Positions 1 through 5,895 of a stretch of 9,806 nt of DNA are shown one piece after another. Below the pieces are notes generated by a model that ran no database searches, was not told the origin of the DNA, and was given only the letters and a program-made list of their open reading frames with translations. A program made the position numbers and the translations under genes. Source of the stretch: Clostridiales bacterium. Lineage in GTDB: Bacteria > Bacillota > Clostridia > Lachnospirales > Lachnospiraceae. The stretch is taken from contig JAJUHH010000080.1 of assembly GCA_029267975.1 (NCBI GenBank), positions 1-9,806 of the forward strand, written 5' to 3'. Position 1 is the stretch's first letter, and each line of letters starts with the position of its first letter.

Positions 1-2
1 AG

Positions 3-806
3 ATAGAAAAATACCCTGAGCGAAACCGGCAATTAAAGATCATAGCTGCCGGTCTCGGAGGCTTAGAAGGACTGCTAAAAAAAATAAATGAGCTCTATCA
101 GGAAAGGCAGGAGGAACGCATCAGGTATCAAAAACGTGAGAATCAGATACGTCGGGAGATAGAAAATATCTCTCACGATCTTCGTACTCCCCTGACTTCC
201 ATCTTAGGTTATATCGAACTGATGAAGGATAAAGAAACAGGCCCCAGGGAGCGGGAGGAGTATCTTGATATTATTGGGAAGCGTGCCAGAATAATGCAGT
301 CCTTTGTAGAAGATTTTTATGTAATATCAAGAATTGAGGCAGATGACTATCCACTGCTTCTGGAGCAGCTATCCGTCCAGCCTATGGTAAAGGAAACCGT
401 AGTTGCCTATTACTATGAGTTTAGTAAGAAGCAGATCGAGGTTGAAATTAAGCTTGAGGAAGGGACCTGCTGCATTACTGCCGACAAGACCCTAATTAAT
501 CGTATTCTGAATAATCTCATCCAGAATGCACTGAGGTATGCTAAAAAGCAGTTTACGCTTAAGCAGTTTACGAAAGACGGCTATTGTCATCTTCATTTTA
601 TCAATGACAGTGATGTCATTTCGGAAGCAGAATTACCTCATATATTTGAACGCTTTTACACAGGGGATCAATCCCGGAACAGTCAAAGCAGCGGACTTGG
701 CCTTACCATAACCAAGGCCCTTGTGGAGAAAATGAACGGTCAGATTAAAGCACAGCTTATGGGGCATCAGTATATCATTGAAGTTAAATTTCCACTTAAG
801 AATTAG
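3..806 (+). CDS. Sensor histidine kinase, C-terminal part (cut by left edge)
   Basis: Membrane sensor kinase of a two-component system. It would autophosphorylate on His and pass the phosphate to a response regulator, which is not in the window. The reading frame is open from base 3, so the N-terminal sensor and membrane segments lie off the left edge. About 267 residues are visible. A charged helix (residues about 20-55) leads into the H-box ISHDLRTPLTSILGY, with the phospho-acceptor His at codon 174-176. Then come the dimerisation helices, an N-box (NNLIQNALRYA, about residues 170-180), the F-box IFERFY (214-219) and the G2 motif SGLGLTI (230-236). The usual DxGxG G1 box is degenerate (INDSDVI), as in many VanS-like Firmicute kinases. 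The Met at 222 cannot be the start because the H-box lies upstream of it in the same frame. Its signal and target are not visible. Confidence 0.93.
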   Translation: MEKYPERNRQLKIIAAGLGGLEGLLKKINELYQERQEERIRYQKRENQIRREIENISHDLRTPLTSILGYIELMKDKETGPREREEYLDIIGKRARIMQSFVEDFYVISRIEADDYPLLLEQLSVQPMVKETVVAYYYEFSKKQIEVEIKLEEGTCCITADKTLINRILNNLIQNALRYAKKQFTLKQFTKDGYCHLHFINDSDVISEAELPHIFERFYTGDQSRNSQSSGLGLTITKALVEKMNGQIKAQLMGHQYIIEVKFPLKN

Positions 807-808
807 TA

Positions 809-833
809 AGAGGAGGTGTCAGACACCTCCTCT
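809..833 (+). terminator. Hairpin terminator after the kinase, possibly bidirectional
   Basis: An 11-bp perfect stem (AGAGGAGGTGT paired with ACACCTCCTCT) with a 3-base loop begins 3 bases after the kinase stop codon. The bases that follow on the + strand (CTCTTATATT) are only moderately T-rich. The next gene (953-1165) is convergent, so the same hairpin may also end its transcript, although it lies about 120 bases past that stop and has no good T-run on that side. Confidence 0.7.
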
Positions 834-952
834 CTTATATTAATCCGTTATAAATGCTGTAAATACGCTGTTCTCAGTTCTTACTTTACTTCATGCCTAC
901 TGCGAATGCATATCATGCGCAGCATAGCATGCTTAGCATACATAGCTTTATA

Positions 953-1165
953 TTAGTGAAATGATCCCCCATTGTGAAGATTATTTACAACTTCCATCAC
1001 ACGGTTTTTTGCATCCTCTCCTGATGATGAACCTTTGATATAGTCAACGACCTGTTTTTTATTTTGCTCCGATAAATTAACGAAGTTTGTCATCGCTTGC
1101 ATATCCATTGCCAAACGCATGCCCAGACCTTCCGGAAGCTGATGTTCATTGTCAATCAGACTCAT
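953..1165 (-). CDS. Small uncharacterised protein, 70 residues
   Basis: I do not recognise a function. The product (start MSLIDNEHQLPEGLGMRLAM) is small, soluble-looking and rich in Met, Asn and Gln, with no signal peptide or membrane segment. The pattern LPEGLG-(14 residues)-F-x-x-LS-x-x-x-K-x-x-VVDYI followed by a basic helix (AKNRVMEVVNNL) resembles the C-terminal OmdA/YdeI-type helical domain. That is an impression only, not an assignment. The frame is open back to 1225, but the ATG at 1165 is preferred. It has a strong AAAGGAG (1172-1178) six bases upstream, and the upstream alternative lies inside the -35 box of the best promoter. It is transcribed alone, convergent with the kinase. The M3 peptidase gene upstream on the same strand is separated by a 390-base spacer holding a large hairpin. 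Confidence 0.8.
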   Translation of the reverse strand: MSLIDNEHQLPEGLGMRLAMDMQAMTNFVNLSEQNKKQVVDYIKGSSSGEDAKNRVMEVVNNLHNGGSFH

Positions 1166-1195
1166 AGCTCGCTCCTTTCCTGCTTTAACGGCATT

Positions 1196-1225
1196 ACTAT
1201 ATGAATAGAATAAATTGATAATCAA
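1196..1225 (-). promoter_or_regulatory. Sigma-A-type promoter of the 70-residue protein gene
   Basis: On the minus strand a TTGATT -35 box (1220-1225) is followed after 18 bases by a TATAGT -10 box (1196-1201). Transcription would start near 1189, giving a leader of about 24 bases that contains the AAAGGAG ribosome binding site. The position fits the ATG at 1165 and argues against a start at 1225. Confidence 0.5.
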
Positions 1226-1237
1226 ATAAATTTGATT
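1220..1237. promoter_or_regulatory. 18-bp perfect palindrome over the -35 box (candidate operator)
   Basis: AATCAAA-TAAA-TTTGATT is a perfect 7+7 inverted repeat with a 4-base centre, and one arm includes the whole -35 box of the promoter at 1196-1225. Placement and symmetry suit a dimeric repressor site. The region is very AT-rich, so chance remains possible, and I cannot name a regulator. Confidence 0.35.
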
Positions 1238-1338
1238 TGTGTTTAGTATCTGATAGACAATTATTTTTTATGTGATATTTTCCTTCCTAATTCTTCATTA
1301 TTCGCTATATATCGGAAGCAAAGACAAAGGTAACGAAA

Positions 1339-1498
1339 GGAAGGAAAGGTTGACATACATCCCCACACACAGATTGACGGACATCTTATTGATTTTGTAT
1401 GCCAATTAATCAAACATAAATGTTTGCTTCTGGCATAGCAAAATCAACAAGCTGTTCGTCAAACAGTGCATTATGGGATGCATGTCACCTTTCCTTCC
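1339..1498. repeat. 160-base imperfect inverted repeat (long hairpin or MITE-like element)
   Basis: The two arms match across the whole element. The outer part is GGAAGGAAAGGT (1339-1350) against 1487-1498, 12 bp perfect. Next is GACAT, then CATCCC, with one bulge and one mismatch between them. An unpaired internal loop follows (about 1364-1373 against 1463-1474). The inner part runs from TTGACG through ACA, CTT and TTGATTTTG to TATGCCA (1374-1404) against 1431-1462, with a few mismatches, a G-T pair and one bulge. The apical 26 bases hold a further hairpin, CAAACAT-AA-ATGTTTG (1411-1426). No ORF is present and I see no target-site duplication. It begins 58 bases beyond the M3 peptidase stop codon in the direction of transcription. 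It may be a structured 3' end, a non-coding RNA or a non-autonomous mobile element. The rest of the 1166-1555 spacer contains only the promoter and palindrome listed separately. Confidence 0.8.
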
Positions 1499-1555
1499 TC
1501 TTTAAACTTAAAACAATATTTTCTTTGCTTGCATTAAAAACAATTTCTTAGCTTC

Positions 1556-3310
1556 TTATGCTAGTTTCACAAAATCCTCGATCAGCTCAGCGATGGTCTG
1601 TAAGCTGTTTCTCCAGAACTGGGGATCCTCAAGATTAATCTCAGCCTGCTTTGCAGCATCCTCTACACTCATAACGGTAGTTGCCTTCAGTAAAGCGCGG
1701 TACTTGGGAACAAAGTCCGCCCCTTCCTTCTTATATTTGTCATATAAGCCTCTTGCAAATAATCCACCGAAGGCGTAAGGGAAATTATAAAAGCTTAACT
1801 GCTCAGAATAATAATGACTCTTTAACACCCACATATAGGGATGCAGATAATCATGATCCAGTCCGTCACCATAGGCGGTCTTCTGGGCATCCAGCATCAT
1901 CTCCTTCAGCTCATCGGCAAACAGGAAACCGGATTTGCATTTTTCAAATACAGCTGACTCAAACAAATATCTGGAATAAATATCACAGATGATCTGGGTC
2001 ACATCCTGCAGCTGGCTCTCGATCAAAGCAATCTTCTCTCTTCCGCTGGCATCACCAATTGCTGCTTCCATGATTAGTGCTTCATTAAAGGTCGACGCTG
2101 TCTCTGCTACCGGCATGCTATAGTCCAGGTTAAGCGGCAGATGATCTTCTATATTGAGTCCATGATAAGCATGACCAAGCTCGTGAGCCAGGGTTATGAC
2201 ATCATTCAAGGTACCTGTAAAGTTGGTTAGAATTCTGCTCTGCTTTACGAAGGGCAGATTTTCACAGAAGGCTCCGCCCACCTTTCCTTTTCTGGGATAG
2301 AAGTCGATCCATTCATTATCAAAGGCTTCCTCCACCATATCGGCAAGGTCATCAGCAAAGCCGCGGAAATGCTTCACCAGATATTCCTTGGCTTCCTCTG
2401 TCGTGAACTTGCTGTTGCTCTCTCCTATGGGAGCAAACATATCATACCAGGGAAGTCCCTTCTCATGACCCATGATTTTTGCCTTATGCTTTAAATATTT
2501 ATGAAATACCGGCAGATACTCTCTGATTGCCTCCAGCATTGCATCCAGAGTTTCTCTCTTCATCTTTGCCTGCTGTAAGGTCATATCCAGAGGAGAAGCA
2601 TAGCCTCTCAGCTCACAGATGGTATTTACCTGAGTCTTTATATTATTTAAAGAGAAGCTGATCGCATCTTTAATCTTCTCATAGGCCTTCAGCTCGGCAG
2701 CATATGCATCCTTACGAACCTGAGGATCTTCACTATATGCTTTGGTACGTACTTCCGGCAAGGTGATAATATTGTCCTTATATTCCACCTCAAGGGTCGA
2801 GGTTAAGAAGCTCTGCAGGTTGCCCCAGGCGGAACCGGCGGAAAGATTTAACTTGGCAATCACCTCTTCTACATCATCGCCTAACAAATGCTTTGCTTCT
2901 TTTTTTATCTCAGAGAAGAGATACTCATATTCCTTCAGCTTGGGATACTTATTAAAATAAGCGTTAATATCCTGAATACCTGCAATATATTTACGAATCG
3001 CTGCCATGGGCTTGCTGGACAGACTTAAGAGCTTTTCAATGGCATTCATTTCATTTACAGTCTCACTGTCCGAGGTGTTGACTGATTGCCTGAGGGCTAC
3101 ATAATAACTCAGCTTCATGCCCAAGAGCTGGAATTGCTCCAGATACTCTACCGCCTGAAGGAGGACTGCTTCCTCGTCCTTCCTGCTTGCCAATACAGCA
3201 GAAAACTCCTCAAGCTCCTTGGTAAGGTTGGTTAGCCCTGCCTTATCTTCCTTATACTTCTCATCACCAAATCCTTTGTATAACACCTCTAATGACCATT
3301 CCTTGTTCAT
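1556..3310 (-). CDS. pepF: Oligoendopeptidase, PepF/M3 family zinc metallopeptidase
   Basis: Cytoplasmic zinc endopeptidase that cleaves short peptides, typical of the oligoendopeptidase F group of family M3. The product is 584 residues from the ATG at 3310, near the usual PepF length of about 600. A helical N-terminal half covers about residues 1-200. The catalytic domain follows, with the HELGH zinc motif near residues 376-380, where the two His bind zinc and Glu is the general base. The third zinc ligand is Glu about 403, in PVAETASTFNE. A His/Tyr-rich substrate-binding segment (DYLHPYMWVLKSHYY) lies near the C terminus. There is no signal peptide. A GTG directly before the ATG (3311-3313) is an equally placed alternative start. 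The ribosome binding site AAAGGAAG lies at 3319-3326. The YiiX-like gene lies 65 bases upstream on the same strand with no clear terminator between them, so read-through is likely. A TATAAT at 3366-3371 could also give it its own promoter. Confidence 0.95.
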   Translation of the reverse strand: MNKEWSLEVLYKGFGDEKYKEDKAGLTNLTKELEEFSAVLASRKDEEAVLLQAVEYLEQFQLLGMKLSYYVALRQSVNTSDSETVNEMNAIEKLLSLSSKPMAAIRKYIAGIQDINAYFNKYPKLKEYEYLFSEIKKEAKHLLGDDVEEVIAKLNLSAGSAWGNLQSFLTSTLEVEYKDNIITLPEVRTKAYSEDPQVRKDAYAAELKAYEKIKDAISFSLNNIKTQVNTICELRGYASPLDMTLQQAKMKRETLDAMLEAIREYLPVFHKYLKHKAKIMGHEKGLPWYDMFAPIGESNSKFTTEEAKEYLVKHFRGFADDLADMVEEAFDNEWIDFYPRKGKVGGAFCENLPFVKQSRILTNFTGTLNDVITLAHELGHAYHGLNIEDHLPLNLDYSMPVAETASTFNEALIMEAAIGDASGREKIALIESQLQDVTQIICDIYSRYLFESAVFEKCKSGFLFADELKEMMLDAQKTAYGDGLDHDYLHPYMWVLKSHYYSEQLSFYNFPYAFGGLFARGLYDKYKKEGADFVPKYRALLKATTVMSVEDAAKQAEINLEDPQFWRNSLQTIAELIEDFVKLA

Positions 3311-3365
3311 CACATCAGCTTCCTTTCATCATTTTATTTTATCTTATTGTATAGAGTTCCCCTTC

Positions 3366-3371
3366 ATTATA
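3366..3371 (-). promoter_or_regulatory. Possible -10 box for the M3 peptidase gene
   Basis: A perfect TATAAT reads on the minus strand, 53 bases before the ATG at 3310. I find no convincing -35 hexamer 16-18 bases upstream; TTGAAT lies only 13 bases away. It may be a weak internal promoter or chance in an AT-rich gap. Confidence 0.25.
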
Positions 3372-3378
3372 TACTCAG

Positions 3379-4014
3379 CTAAGTATTCAATACTCTTAGA
3401 ACTACTCTTCGAAAATGATCTACTGTATCATAAGCCACTCCAATGGCATGACGTCTTCTGAAAAACTCATCCTCGTTTGCACTTGACTGCTCCCATGCTG
3501 CAGTATCCTTTAGACCGCCGCAATAAACCTCATACTTTGCAAGCCTACGCTCCAGTTCCCGTATGGCAAATATATTGGGATATCTCATCAGATAAGTGAC
3601 AAATTCCAGACAGGTAAACATATTTCGTACCCTCAGTTTCTTACCGATTAAGGATAAGACAGCATTCAGGGTATTATAGATCATAATATCCTTATGCTCC
3701 AGGAAGTAGGATACTTCCTCCCGGACCCGGTTATATTCTGCAGGAGGCAAGGGCACCTCACATATCTTTATCATAACATCCCTGTTACCATGAAGATAAC
3801 GATGGGGAAGTTCCGTCACAAATCCTCCCAGAATTGGAGAATTAATCCGGTACCTGGCAAAGGAATACATCTTACTTAAATCCCGATCAAAAGCAAAGGA
3901 AACATGGTTGTACTGATTACGGGTAAAAAAGCGTATCAATCTGCCCATATTGGTCGCAGTTGATATAAACACAATGTATACATAATATAATTCCTGATTG
4001 TTCTCAGTCGGCAT
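3379..4014 (-). CDS. YiiX/NlpC-P60-like permuted papain-fold protein (putative)
   Basis: Predicted soluble protein of 211 residues. It begins with a strand leading into a segment with a His (YVYIVFISTATNMGRLIRFFTR, then YNHVSFAFD, His 37). A Cys sits about 100 residues later at a helix start (FTCLEFVTYL, Cys 135). That His-before-Cys order is what the permuted papain-like YiiX/YebB group within the NlpC/P60 superfamily shows. Members act on amide, ester or lipid-linked bonds, but the substrate here is unknown. No signal peptide is evident. The C-terminal part (about 150-211) is basic and helical. Start choice: the frame opens with a GTG at 4032, but the ATG at 4014 has GAAAGG about 8 bases upstream and is preferred. 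A promoter sits about 100 bases upstream (4121-4149). The M3 peptidase gene follows after 65 bases, so a bicistronic unit is plausible. Confidence 0.8.
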   Translation of the reverse strand: MPTENNQELYYVYIVFISTATNMGRLIRFFTRNQYNHVSFAFDRDLSKMYSFARYRINSPILGGFVTELPHRYLHGNRDVMIKICEVPLPPAEYNRVREEVSYFLEHKDIMIYNTLNAVLSLIGKKLRVRNMFTCLEFVTYLMRYPNIFAIRELERRLAKYEVYCGGLKDTAAWEQSSANEDEFFRRRHAIGVAYDTVDHFRRVVLRVLNT

Positions 4015-4102
4015 TGCACTTACCTTTCTCACTCATTATTTTATTGCATTAAGCAGGTAGATAATAGTAGAAACGATTGAGGGGTCAATTCATTGTCAAT
4101 AA

Positions 4103-4125
4103 ATAATGCATTACCTGTGCATTAT
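4103..4125. promoter_or_regulatory. 8-bp inverted repeat overlapping the -10 box
   Basis: ATAATGCA (4103-4110) and TGCATTAT (4118-4125) form a perfect inverted repeat around a 7-base spacer. The right arm covers most of the -10 box at 4121-4126, and the left arm lies just past the expected transcription start. That is a typical repressor position. The regulator is unknown and chance is possible at this base composition. Confidence 0.35.
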
Positions 4126-4149
4126 ACCACAAGTATGGATAATAAGCAA
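4121..4149 (-). promoter_or_regulatory. Sigma-A promoter for the YiiX-like gene
   Basis: On the minus strand TTGCTT (4144-4149) is followed by exactly 17 bases and a perfect TATAAT (4121-4126). Transcription would start near 4114, leaving a leader of about 100 bases before the ATG at 4014. No other gene lies between this promoter and that start. Apart from this promoter, the spacer 4015-4357 (343 bases) holds only inverted repeats and the nitroreductase terminator. Confidence 0.6.
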
Positions 4150-4158
4150 AACACAAGC

Positions 4159-4208
4159 TATGAAATATCAGGAAAATATTTCATATTAATAAAATAATAT
4201 TTCCTGAT
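4159..4208. other. Two overlapping, mutually exclusive inverted repeats
   Basis: TATGAAATAT (4159-4168) pairs perfectly with 4176-4185 over a 7-base loop. Alternatively, ATCAGGAAAATATT (4167-4180) pairs with 4196-4208 over 13 bp with one bulged A. The segments overlap, so only one hairpin can form at a time. They lie between the nitroreductase terminator and the promoter of the YiiX-like gene, so they need not be transcribed. The sequence is extremely AT-rich, and no function is claimed. Confidence 0.4.
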
Positions 4209-4278
4209 CAATGAAGCAAGGATAAGTAATGGCAGGCACAGTGAGCACCAGGGATCCTATACATTATGCGATAAAAAA

Positions 4279-4303
4279 CTGCCAAGCATATCTGCTTTGG
4301 CAG
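4279..4303 (-). terminator. Intrinsic terminator of the nitroreductase gene
   Basis: On the minus strand CTGCCAA pairs with TTGGCAG, extended inwards by GCA/TGC with one bulged base and a 4-base loop. Six T follow (TTTTTTATCG, the A-run at 4273-4278 on the + strand). It sits 55 bases past the nitroreductase stop codon. A weaker hairpin (4311-4318 with 4325-4332, one mismatch) lies between the stop and this terminator. On the + strand a CTTTT follows, so weak activity in the other direction is possible. Confidence 0.8.
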
Positions 4304-4357
4304 CTTTTACGTGTAACCTTTTATGGGTACACTCTATATTGAAAAGAGGAGGAATGA

Positions 4358-4954
4358 TTAGCCGAATACCTTAATACGATCATCCACCGGAGCGAATTCT
4401 TTGGCAGCCGGGGGAACTACTACATTACCGAAGGGCATCTGACCGATCAGCTTCCAGCTCTCCGGAATATTCCATTCCTTTCTTACACCATCATCAATCA
4501 AGGGATTGTAATGCTGCAGGGAAGCACCCAGTCCCAACTCATGCAATGCGGTCCAAACAATGAACTGCAGCATACCGCTGGCTTCCTGGGACCAAATCGG
4601 AAAGTTATCCTTATATAGGGCAAATTGCTCCTGAAGACCTTTGATCACTGCCTGATCTTCAAAGTATAAAATCGTACCATAGCCATTTTTAAAGGCATTG
4701 ATCTTATCGTTTGTGGAAGCAAAGGCTGATTCCGGAACAATCTTACGAAGCTCCTCCCTGGTAATCTCCCAAAGCTTATCATGATGCTCACCATATAATA
4801 CAACAACTCTGCCACTCTGAGAATTGAATGCTGTGGGTACATACTTCAATGCGTGCTCAACAACCTTCTTAATCTCTTCCTTTGTTGTACCTATCTCCTT
4901 ACCAATCGCATATACACTTCTGCGGCTTTCGACTGCTTGCTTAAATTCACTCAT
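4358..4954 (-). CDS. Nitroreductase-family flavoprotein, Frm2/Hbn1-like
   Basis: Cytoplasmic FMN-dependent oxidoreductase of the nitroreductase fold, 198 residues, the usual size of the short Frm2/Hbn1-like subgroup. Features of the group are the N-terminal FMN-phosphate segment ESRRSVYAI (residues 9-17), PTAFNSQSGRVVVL (40-53), the central YFED segment (97-100), the helix WSQEASGMLQFIVWTALHELGLGASLQHYN (121-150) and the C-terminal GQMPFGNV (171-178). Members reduce nitro or quinone-type compounds with NAD(P)H. The physiological substrate is unknown here. The ATG at 4954 has AAGGAAGG (4961-4968) six bases upstream. The gene is divergent from the OhrR-type regulator at 5190, and two OhrR-box-like sequences overlap its likely promoter. 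Control by organic peroxide or electrophile stress is therefore inferred. It has its own terminator at 4279-4303 and looks monocistronic. Confidence 0.9.
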   Translation of the reverse strand: MSEFKQAVESRRSVYAIGKEIGTTKEEIKKVVEHALKYVPTAFNSQSGRVVVLYGEHHDKLWEITREELRKIVPESAFASTNDKINAFKNGYGTILYFEDQAVIKGLQEQFALYKDNFPIWSQEASGMLQFIVWTALHELGLGASLQHYNPLIDDGVRKEWNIPESWKLIGQMPFGNVVVPPAAKEFAPVDDRIKVFG

Positions 4955-5048
4955 ATATAACCTTCCTTTCAGTTCAATCTATAATCGAAATATATGCCGA
5001 TATCAGTTTCTGTAAGAAATCCATGATATATTCAGCATTTTATAAGTT

Positions 5049-5077
5049 TGTATATAATTAAATTGCTTACAATCCAA
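5049..5077 (-). promoter_or_regulatory. Possible nitroreductase promoter
   Basis: On the minus strand TTGGAT (5072-5077) is followed after 17 bases by TATACA (5049-5054). Each hexamer is a partial match to consensus. The start point would fall about 88 bases before the nitroreductase ATG. A second -10-like TATAAA lies further downstream without a good -35 box. The main support is that both OhrR-like boxes (5053-5082) lie directly over this promoter. Confidence 0.35.
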
Positions 5078-5082
5078 TTAAA
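5053..5082. promoter_or_regulatory. ohrR: Two abutting OhrR-box-like operators
   Basis: TATAATTAAATTGCT (5053-5067) and TACAATCCAATTAAA (5068-5082) each match 11 of 14 defined positions of the Bacillus OhrR operator as I recall it, TACAATTnAATTGTA. They are placed end to end with no gap. They cover the region between and including the likely -35 and -10 boxes of the nitroreductase. The neighbouring regulator is OhrR-like, which gives the match independent support. The AT-rich background weakens it. Confidence 0.45.
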
Positions 5083-5114
5083 TACTATTTTTTTGAGAAT
5101 GTCAATAGTTTCAT

Positions 5115-5141
5115 TTGACTTTTTTTACTTAATTGTATAAA
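5115..5141 (+). promoter_or_regulatory. ohrR: Promoter of the OhrR-type regulator
   Basis: TTGACT (5115-5120) is followed after 15 bases by TATAAA (5136-5141). The spacer is one or two bases shorter than ideal, or 16 if TTTGAC at 5114 is taken as the -35 box. Transcription would begin near 5148, about 40 bases before the ATG at 5190. Confidence 0.45.
5123..5137. promoter_or_regulatory. ohrR: Third OhrR-box-like site, in the regulator's own promoter
   Basis: TTTTACTTAATTGTA keeps one complete half-site (AATTGTA) and matches 10 of 14 defined positions of TACAATTnAATTGTA. It fills the spacer between the -35 and -10 boxes of the regulator's promoter, which suits autorepression. Confidence 0.35.
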
Positions 5142-5189
5142 ATCTACTTGCAATGAATCAAATGTAGGAAAATGAAAGAGAGGCTCATC

Positions 5190-5705
5190 ATGAAATCAAG
5201 CAGCGGGGATCATCCTCCCTTAAATAATACAGATAACAGCTCTTTGGATCATTCGGATTACTCACTTTTAATGCTGGATAACCAGCTCTGCTTTTCCTTA
5301 TATGTCTGTTCTAAGGAGATCATAAAAAAATATAAACCACTGCTTGACCCTTATGGGTTAACTTATACGGGTTATATCATACTCATGGCACTTTGGGAGA
5401 AGGATAATGTTACTGTTAAGGAGCTTGGTACACGACTCTACCTAGATTCGGGAACACTGACTCCTATGCTAAAGAAGCTGGAGGTTCAAGGCTATATCAA
5501 GCGCATTCGAAGCTCCACAGATGAACGAAATGTATTTATCCACTTAACAGAGAAGGGCAGAGAATTCAGAGAAGAAGCCTTGCAATTTCCCAAGGAACTG
5601 ATGTGTACCCTTGACCTAACTCCTGAATATGCCGGCGGGCTGCTGCAGGCACTTCACCAGATGATGCAAAAGCTGGAAGTCGAAGAGAGTCAGGGGAAAG
5701 ATTAA
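5190..5705 (+). CDS. ohrR: OhrR-type MarR-family organic peroxide sensor/repressor, 2-Cys pattern
   Basis: Winged-helix MarR regulator of 171 residues, with about 25 extra residues before the conserved core. The core begins LDNQLCFSLYVCSKEI. Cys 34 aligns with the peroxide-sensing Cys of OhrR (Cys 15 in B. subtilis). Tyr 48 and Tyr 59 lie 14 and 25 residues later, the spacing of B. subtilis Tyr 29 and Tyr 40, which contact the sensing Cys. Cys 139 lies 105 residues after Cys 34, the same separation as the Cys 22/Cys 127 pair of Xanthomonas OhrR, so a 2-Cys disulfide mechanism is inferred. Cys 40 is additional. The winged-helix segment (TVKELGTRLYLDSGTLTPMLKKLE, then RSSTDERNVFIHLTEKG) is complete. 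Start: the ATG at 5172 has no spaced ribosome site, whereas GAGAGG (5178-5183) sits six bases before the ATG at 5190. The regulator is divergent from the nitroreductase, its presumed target. No ohr gene is adjacent. Confidence 0.9.
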   Translation: MKSSSGDHPPLNNTDNSSLDHSDYSLLMLDNQLCFSLYVCSKEIIKKYKPLLDPYGLTYTGYIILMALWEKDNVTVKELGTRLYLDSGTLTPMLKKLEVQGYIKRIRSSTDERNVFIHLTEKGREFREEALQFPKELMCTLDLTPEYAGGLLQALHQMMQKLEVEESQGKD

Positions 5706-5743
5706 CCAAAATTGCTTTATAAAATAGGTTGTCGGAATGAAAA

Positions 5744-5778
5744 ATGGCTGTCGGAAGTAATTTAATTCCGGCAGCCAT
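5744..5778 (+). terminator. Hairpin terminator between convergent ohrR and argC
   Basis: ATGGCTGTCGGAA pairs with TTCCGGCAGCCAT over 13 bp including one G-T pair, with a 9-base loop. It lies 39 bases past the regulator's stop and is followed by TATTTATAT. On the minus strand, 118 bases past the argC stop, it is followed by TTTT, so it can plausibly serve both convergent genes. Confidence 0.7.
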
Positions 5779-5895
5779 TATTTATATCCTTATGTGATTT
5801 ACCTGCACTATTCTATATGATTTAAAATATATTAGATTTATTTATATTTTAAAAATCACAAAAGTATCCTGAGCATTGTACGAATTATGTTTACC

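Noticed and set aside
222..806. Short kinase starting at the ATG at 222
   Set aside because: The H-box with the phospho-acceptor His lies upstream in the same open frame, so the gene is truncated by the window edge and does not start at 222.
893..945. Cluster of GCAT-rich short palindromes between the convergent kinase and small gene
   Set aside because: Only short interrupted stems (such as TGCG/CGCA at 901-921) without a T-run; not enough to call a terminator or binding site.
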